64,000 bases of DNA from Nematostella vectensis (taxonomy: Eukaryota; Cnidaria; Anthozoa; Actiniaria; Edwardsiidae). Location: positions 6,064,001 through 6,128,000 of the forward strand of contig NC_064034.1 of assembly GCF_932526225.1 (NCBI RefSeq), read 5' to 3'. A program made the translations under genes and the position numbers. Numbering within the stretch: the stretch's first letter is position 1; each line of letters begins with the position of its first letter. Below, in pieces: positions 52,701-61,700 of this stretch. Below the pieces are notes generated by a model, which had not been told where the DNA came from, ran no database searches, and saw only the letters and a list, made by a program, of their open reading frames with translations.

Positions 52701-55700
52701 CCACGCGGCTCTGTACTTTATGTATATATACATTTGTGATCTATAGTGTTGGTTTGAGAAAAATACAAACTACATAGGTTTCCCTAAAGGTCTGTTTCGT
52801 GGTTGCCCACTCATCAGGGAAAATCCCCTGATGAGTGGGCAACCACGAAACAGACCTGTAGGGAAACCTATGTAGTTTGTATTTTTCTCAAACCAACACT
52901 ATACACCGCTCTACTTTCGAGTATTGAGCACTTTCTATGAAAGCCTTCAACCATCATTTTTACATTTGTGATCTATGTATACGATGTCAGTCAGCAATAA
53001 ACTCGACCCCCAGCGAACACCCAGAACTCCTCTGGGGTTGAAAGCCAAGAGAACTGTTCACCGGGTCACTCTCAACCCGTCGACGGCCTTCCCAGGCGAG
53101 ACGCTATATGTGGCGGTACCAAAGCTATCGGAAGGCGCCACGCTCATGCCTGGCTCCTCGAGGGTCGGTCTCGATCTCTCCGTCTCAGGCCATGCAAATA
53201 ATACCGTCGTGAACAACGTCGGCCGAAATCTCGTGAGCCGCCTGAAAATCACGTTTGCAGGAGAAACGCTCCAGGACACCAACCGCTACGACGTCTTCAA
53301 GACGTATGAGGAGCTTTACCTGTCCAAGGTCGAGAGAGAGGACCGCCTGGAGCAGGGCATACAGTCAGAAAACATGCGCAAGCTTCGCTCCAAGGCTGGT
53401 GATAAAGCGACCAGTAACGCCAAGGAGAACGCTCTAAACGCCACCCACGGGGCGAGGTACACCATCCCGCTAGACCATTCTCTGCTGACGGACCACGGCG
53501 TGCTGTACCCAAGGGCGCTCCCCGAGGCGCTGCTCTTCGAGATCACGTTCGCAGCGGTTGACCAGGTAGTAGTCGGAAGCGATGCTACCACATTATCCTA
53601 TGGCATCAAAAATCTAGAGCTGGAGTACGAAAGCCTGAGGGACGACAACCTCGCCCGGTCTGCAGCCGCCGCCTACCAAAACGGCACAACGTTCTTCTAC
53701 GAGCAAGTGAACCTTCATAAGACCTTCCATATTAGCAAAGGGACGGACAGCATAATCAACGGGAGTTTCAACCTGCCGCGAAGGTCTATGATAGTCTGTT
53801 GCTCCTCTTTGTGGAGCCATACACGGCAGGGGCTCGCGACTCTGAGAAGTTCGTGTACCACGACATCAAGAGCGTTCGCGTTACAATCGACGGCATGCCA
53901 AACAAGGTCTTCAGCCAGGGGCTGCGCCCCACGGATTTCTGGAGGGAGGCGAAAAGGCGGTTCGTCCGCCCCTCCCCGGGGTGGCACAGCGGAGCGCCCG
54001 CCGCCCCGGCAATCGGCCCCGAGTCGTTCTATGGCGATAACAAGTTTGCTTTGTGGATCGACCTTCGAACGACGGACGACAGTGCTATCCATGGGGGTGG
54101 TCTCCGATTGGTCAATATCCGCGACGGTGTGCACCTCGAGATAAAACGCACGGCGAGCGGCTCGGGTACCGTGAACTGTCACGTGTTTGTGGTGGCCGAC
54201 GCCCAGATGAACCTTATGAACGGACAGCTAGAGTCCATACAATACTGAGCACATACGCCGGAGCGTGTTTCTGCGCGAAGCGGTATGGACCCGAAAAACA
54301 TCCCATTTAACGCTCTCATCGTGGGCCCAACGTCATGCGGGAAGACCCAATTCGTAGTGGACCGGCTGCGCGGCCCTTTCCGGGGCAAGTTCGACTACAT
54401 CGTACTCATGTGCCTTACCTTTGTCTACAACAAAACATACGACGGCTTCGGCGAGGGCGACAATCGTCTGTTTGTCATCGCACCTGAGGCGGGTCAGATC
54501 GACATACTGCTGAGGTTTGTCTCCGCTCTCTTCGAAGGCACTAATACGCTAATCATACTCGACGTAAAAAGGCGCTCTGACCAGCTTGTCAACTTGGCGT
54601 TCAGCGCGCGCCACGTGGGTATCAGCGTGTGGGTGATCACCAGCATCACGAAGCCGTTCCGTGAGAACATCGCGGCCTTAGTGGTCTTCAATACCCCGAG
54701 CAAGGCGGATATGAAAGCTATCCTGCATGACTACGGCGCGGAGCTCTCAGAAGAGAAGATGAAAGAGTACATGAAGGCCCTCAGTTTTGCTTGCGTCACC
54801 CTTATACCATCGCCCTAGTAGAAGGGTAACCACCGCCCTAGGGCATAACGTGTATGTGCACACAATTACGTACGTACATACGTGTTGCAACTTAGCCACG
54901 GCATGATGAGCGACGAATACTTTGAGAGTCTTCTTGAGGGTGGCGCCGCCGGCCTCCCGGTCGTCGAGTCGTTGGACTGCTCGACACATACTGCCGGAAC
55001 GGCAACCGGAGGTGAGCAAACTGAGATAGCAGAAGCGAGGGAGAAACTCGCGATTCTCGTAGCCTCGGGGAAGTCGAGAGAAATGGTAGGCAAGGCCCTG
55101 ACTCACGACGACGTCAAACGCATGAACGCCGATGAGGTGAGGGGGTACGAGAGGCAATACGAGACCGCTCTAGCCAGCCGGACTACAGACGCCCTGGCAG
55201 ACAGCTTCTGAAGCTTACGACCAAGCTAGTAGGCATGGCGCTGCCGATAGACAGTGTGGTTGATCTTCACAATGACCTAGTGTCCGACTACATCATCAAC
55301 AACGAGCTCCGCACATTGTGCGGAAGCCTGTCTCTACGCTGCGGTCGTTTGATGGCTTTAGCTGCCGGGGCGTTACACATAGCACGTCATGTGAACACCG
55401 CCGGAACGGCAAGCGCTGACACGAGGTGTCAACACGAGGTGGCAGCCGCGGACTCACCAGTGGTTTGCCTGCCGGAACGGCAAACGCACAGTGACGAGTC
55501 TGCCACTCCAGAGCAGACGTTCATTTGAAAGTTTGCCACTTCTTCTACCGCTTGGTACCAAGTAGTTGACACCGCGTGTCAACGCAAATGGAGGAACCTC
55601 AAGGAAGTACTAGTGCCCAGCCTGCCGGAACGTCAGCGGAACCTGACAAACAGCATCATCAAGAACCTGCACGTACGCCTTCGGCGTTGGCGGAGAGAAT

Positions 55701-58700
55701 CACGAGCCCCGAACCACCCGCGACCCGACCTAAACACCCTGGGCGAGTTAAAGCCGGAAGGCGCTTGGCGAAATGGAACCGAATTAACAGAGCCAAGAAA
55801 GAGACACTTCGTGTCGTGCAGTCGCCGGTGGCCCCGGGGCCGAGCGAGCCGCAGGGACGCGAGGGCTTGCGCGCCGACGATGCCTTCGGCATCACACACA
55901 CACCAGCCCCGGAAAGCAACTATGCTTGGTCGGCTAGCTCGGTTATCGAGGTCGCTGGTCTTCTAGTGTCATTGTTCGGCCTCTACACACGTAGGAGGGA
56001 GCTAGCTGCCGCGTTCACTCGCACACCAGCTGTTAACCAGCGAGCTACCGATCCGCATGTAGCGGCCGACGACGTGACTCCGCCCGCAAGGCTGCCGCTG
56101 GCGACCGCACAGCAGACCAAGGACCGCGTTCCGGCGACAGCGCTTCGCGCTCCCGGACAATGCAAATCTCGGCTGTTATCCATGGAGTAGGCAGACATTT
56201 AGACACGAGGGCCCCACCTATATCCGCACGTCCGTGCATCATACGCGTGTAATGTCGACGACGCAGCAGAGCAAGATTACAAAGACCATCACCGACGCCG
56301 CAGTCATAACCGGCCTCGTCGCCGGTATCGGCTGGGTTGGGCGCAAGGTCTTACGCGAGGACTTCACCAAAGACCCCTCCGCGAACGCCATGAACTACGC
56401 AAAAATGACTGTCGCCGTTGCAGGTGCTGTCGCTTTGAAGGGTTACCTTGAGGACCAGAAGATCCTGCCCATGCAGTGTACTGTGGCGTGCGTAGGCCGC
56501 GTATTAGACTCGTGCGTGCTTTGCACAATTCATGCACATGCGTATACGTATACGTATACATACACACAGCACATGAAGTGTGCATACTGAAGTGTGCTTC
56601 GCACAAACATGGCCTCTATCGCGATTTTGGTTGGCGGCGCCGTCCTAAACGCGACTGCATTCGTTGGTGGCAACTACCTCGAAAAGTTCCTGTCGAACGA
56701 TGAGAGCCCTGCCTTAGCTGAGAAGGAGAGGCACGAGAAGGCCCTAGAGAAATACCAACTAAGAAACTAAGAAATACCAACCAAGACTATGGACTCTATC
56801 AACAGCGGCCTCAATTGGCAAGCTCAAAGTCGCGAGAGAGGGTCCCTCGCAAAGCAAAACTTCACCGACACCGAATACGCGCTCAAACTCTACAACCAGA
56901 CCCGGCCGAAACAATCCCTGGAGTCGATGCGGGCCCCCGAGCTGTCCGACTACTACATCCCCAGCAAAACGCAGAAGAACGCCGAGTTGGCGTACATAGG
57001 CGCCGGCGCTCTCGCCATCGGCTACGCAGCTAGCCGCTTGCTGTGATGCAGCTGCGCCTAGCATCTAGGCGGCCTTTTTCCATGCTGCGCGTATACGTAT
57101 ACGTATAAGATGATTGCAGACCGAGCGCTTCGCGCAGCAGTGCGTATGCACGTACGCCGAAGGCGTAGCAGACGGCATCCGCCTGTTGGAGACTGATACA
57201 TGCGTTTGAACGCATCGCGATACGCACGTAATGGCCCGCCGAAACGGCAAGCGCATGTCCGACGAAGAACTTGATGCGTTCCTTCGTCCTATATACTACG
57301 CCAGAGGCGGCTTCCAGGGAGTGACCGCTCTGCATGCCAGACTTCCCAAGGGCTCAGCCTCCATAGATCGAGTGCGCAAGTGGGTAAGCTCGCAGCCCGT
57401 CGGGGGCTACACACAGACACCCCCTCCTCCGACTACCTACGCCCACTTCTCGGAGCAGATACCAAACCGTATCCACCAGTCTGACCTGCTATTCTTGCCA
57501 ACCGACCGCGGGTACAAGTATGCCCTGACTGTCGTTGACGTTGCTTCACGATATAAAGCCGCCCACCCACTGAGGACTAAAAGCGCGGCCGTCGTCTCCC
57601 TCGAACACGCTGGCATCTATGCAGAGGGACCTCGCACATGGCCTAAAGTCCTCATGGTTATTGACGGCACGGAGTTCAAGGGTGCTACCACAAAGCTCCT
57701 AACAGACCACGGGGTGGAGGTCCGTCGGGCTGAGCCAGGGCACCACAGGAGCCAAGCTTTCGGACATGAACGCAACAAAGACTCACATGACTGACTTATA
57801 AGTCCCCTTAGAGGTCGGAACGGAGGTGTACATCGCCGTAAACGAGGAAGACCTTCAGGACAAGGGCCGACGGCGAGCGACGGATCCGTGGTGGACAAGC
57901 AAGGCATACCCAATACTAAAGAGGGTCATGGAGCCCGGACAGCCAGTGTTGTATTACACGGCGTACTCTAAGCACGGCTTCACGCGTTCGCAGTTGCGTA
58001 GCGTGAAGCTAGCGTGACAAAACAGAGCAAAAAAAATCTGCTGGTCGCGCTAGCGTCACCCTAGCGCGATCAGAGCTTTTGCCTTCTATTGCAGCTAAGG
58101 CACGTGAGTCTGACATTCCACTTGTTGTGACCCTGACTGTCGTCCAGCCGGTCGATACTGAAGCATTGGGGATGACTCTTGGTGTACCCCTGGAGCAGAA
58201 GCTGAGTGCCACAGACCGTGCACTTCTTTTCCGCGTCAGCAATCATGCCGAGTACGTGGTCTACCGTCAGAACGTGGTGCGGCCCCGTGTACTTTGTGCG
58301 ACCCTTTTGCCTGTCGTCTATAGCGTATCGCTCGATTCACGCTATAATGAGCTCTTCACTGGGTGTAGCCTGCAGTCTTGTGGGAACCAAGGCACCTGGG
58401 GTGTCATCGGGGCGGATCAAGCGGACTATCTGGTCGGCGAGCCGCACGCGGGAGATGCCGGTGTATACAGCATTCGTGATCCAGCCCTCTAAGCTGTGGT
58501 CTATGATAAACAAGCGTCTTGGAGTCTGGATAGTCTTGCCCTGCACCCGGTGGACTGTCCCCAGGCCCGCGTATTTCCACTCGAGGGGAAGCCCGTTAAG
58601 GACCGCGTCGAGAGGAACCTCGACTACCGTGCCTTTGTATGCGTCAACCTTCTCACCCCTTTTGCCTGGCACGGGCACCGGCCGCCCTTGCTTGCGATAA

Positions 58701-61700
58701 CGATGCGCGACGCTGGGATCGGGGTCAAAGCGGATGGTTGCTGGCAATCGGGGGTAGTTTTTCCTGTGGTGCTCTACCAATCGCTGCTGAACAAGGGCCC
58801 CAATCTTGTTGGTCGAGCACACCCACATATCGCTTGGGTGGGCCTGCTCGGTCGCCGCGTCGAACGCCACCCCATCCCACTCCTCTCGAAACACCTCAAG
58901 CTGTTGGGAGTCTGGCTGACACCAAATCCGGCCCTTTATGTGGTGGAGCCTGGAGGAGGGCGCGGCAGAGCCGCAGTCGCATGTACTGTACGGCTTTCCG
59001 CAGTCTTCACACAGGCAGCAGTAGTCGGACTCGAACCAGCGGATGTTCCCTTGTGCCCACTCCTTAATCATATCGTGAGGCCCCTCTTTATCTCCCCAGG
59101 GCGGGACCTGCCCATAGTCGCCACAACACACTACCTGACACGGCCGCGTGGCGAGATACCCTAGGATGGCGCGTAGCACTTTAGTCTGTACCTTACAGCA
59201 CTCGTCAATGATGATTACTTCTGCGAGACGGTCGAGTTTGTGCCCCAGCTCGGAAGGTAGTGGTGGTAGGTTTGAGCGCGCCCCGCGCATGCGAGGCGCG
59301 GGTTGTCGCGATGGTCGTGGGCGAGGTCGTTCTCAGGGGTGAGCACCACAACGTTGCGGCCGCGGAACATGCTCACCGCCCACTCGGTCTTCCCCGATCC
59401 TCCCTGGCCGGCTAGATACATCCTTGCAGAGGTTGCGGCCACTAGATCGCACGGCAGACTCGGCGCAGTGCTTGGCTCCCTAGCCAAGCACCCCGACCTC
59501 TTCGGACCCCAAGCCGCTTCGGGTCGCCACTCGTACCCAGGCTTCTTGTGGCGCCACTCTCCATACCTCGGATTTCGCTCCACGAGCTTTACACCACTGG
59601 GCACCGCCTTTGCGTATATGGCATCTGTGCACACTCGGAGGACGTCTTCGCGAGGGATCCGCCTCAACATGCGTCGCAACGCTATGTTTGTGTACGCCAA
59701 GACGAAGGCCCTCATATGGTACCATTGTGAGCGCCGGACTCCGTCTTTGTATTGGATCAGATGAGCCCCGTCGGCATGCTCGAAGTTAAGTAAGTGGTCG
59801 GTGCCCGCAAGGAGGTTTGTCAGATACGCGGCTTCTTCACGGTCGCGGACTACGATCGAGGACTCGTCGCAATGGCGAGTGCACTTGCCTATGAAACGGA
59901 AAGCGAGATCTCGACCCTGCGAGTCTTCGCCGCCGGGGCGGCACGCGATGGAGTGGGGGAACTTGATGGAGTCCTTTTTTCCGACGCTATACAACACCTC
60001 CCTTGCCGCGGCCATGACGAGGTTACCCGAGTCTAACAGGTCCTTGAGCTCTGGCGTTGTGATCCAGCCCTCGTTTTGTTCCAAGTGCTGCCCTACCCTC
60101 CCGGAAGTGTAGGGGTGGCAGGCCTCAGAGAACCCCCACTCGGTCAGCTGAATGGCCCCGGTCAGTTGAAAAACCTCGCTCAATGGCCGCCCCACAACAT
60201 CCGCGATACGATACACGTTCGTAGGGAAGCCGTATTTCCGTACCAAATCAATGGCGTCCAAGGCGCCGCCGGAGAGACTGTCCTCGCATCCTAGGTACGC
60301 CACACGCATGTCGATGTGCGCATGAGGCTGCGCCCCTAAGTTTTCCTTGCTATTCCACGCTTTGGACTCAACCTACGCCGCTCGCCAGACGTCCCTGTAT
60401 TTAAGAGGCGTTGGCCGATGTTCTCACTTTGGGTCCACTTCTTGAAGCGATACCCTCTTGCACCGCGCATCGAGTGCGTAGCTTCTGTGTACTCTTGGTA
60501 GGCTGGGTGGTCATCAGGGAGCCATTGAGGATCATATCCAGTCTCGTCTGTAAACGCCCTGTCGATAGCCGCCCCGTCCTGTCCCGATCGGTACAGTTTG
60601 CATTCGTGCGTGACTATAACACGCCCACACAGCCAGATCCTCGTGCTTCTGGGGATCGCCCTGTTTATAAAGCGAATGAGCACCTCTCGCACTTTTGCCT
60701 CGCGCGTTTTTGCGGCGGCACTGGTAGCGCGAGGCGCTGCCTCCCCCTGACATAACGAACGAAGCTCCCCCTCAGCCTCGAAGTCTAGGCCGTGGACGCT
60801 CGCGATCGCAGGTGGTTCAGTCGGAAGCTCCGCCCAGGCGTGGTTATTGTGGCAAGGGATGGTGATCCTCGTCTTAGTCTTGTACTTCCCCGAGTCCCAC
60901 AGGACGTTACCCAGGGCGTCCACGGCTACTAGCTTTACCTCGAGCTTCTTTTCCATGTGAAAGAGGTCTTCTTTGGTGCATCCCGTAGTGGCCACCTTCT
61001 TGTCAAATCGCTCGAGGATCTTGCCTCGTGTCTGGGTTAGACCAAGGGAGCGCGAGGTGCCGCGATTCCTCAAGAAGTCGGCAACATAGCTCACAACACA
61101 GTTAGCGAAGGCGTCACTCCCCTCTCGCTCAAACATTGGCCCAGGCTCACCTTTATGCTCAGGTAGAGGGCGAAGCTCGTATCTCACGTAGACGAGGGAC
61201 TCTCGTCCTTTCTCCCAAATACCCGCATCGATGCCTTCCAATGCACCGACTGCGATTTGGCCCCCTCTTTTGACTAACGACCCACCGATCTTGTGCTCCG
61301 AGCGTACTTCCTCCTCTGTGATTGGCGCCAATGGCTCTGCGGGGGCCTTACCAGCGACCGTAAAGAGTCTGTAACGCCGGTCGGGGTCTACCATCTCGAG
61401 CACCAGCGGAAGCACTGCGTTCGCCCACAGAGACTCTCGCTCGTGCGAGACCCACCACACCGAGCCGTCGTCATTAATATCAGGCCCCCGCATAACCGGC
61501 TTTAGAGCAATGACACCTGTTCCACCAAGATCTCGTATCTCCTGGTAAACACCGGCGCTTATGTCTTGGCCCCGAAGAGTGGCATCCACGCTTGGGGACC
61601 GAAGATGGGCGCCGCCGACGAAGTGAGAATAGTACTCCTCGGGGTCTAAGCTCTCTGGGCCCTCTTGCCGCCGTCCCGACAGCAGAGGGTCGACTTCCTC

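Noticed and set aside
51601-52746. 381-codon plus-strand frame
   Set aside because: Mostly antisense to two better-supported minus-strand genes (51672-52220 and 52236-52640). Only its first 25-30 residues (a hydrophobic [14 protein letters not shown]) could be real.
58496-59164. 222-codon plus-strand frame opposite the helicase
   Set aside because: The opposite strand carries clear helicase motifs; this frame shows none.
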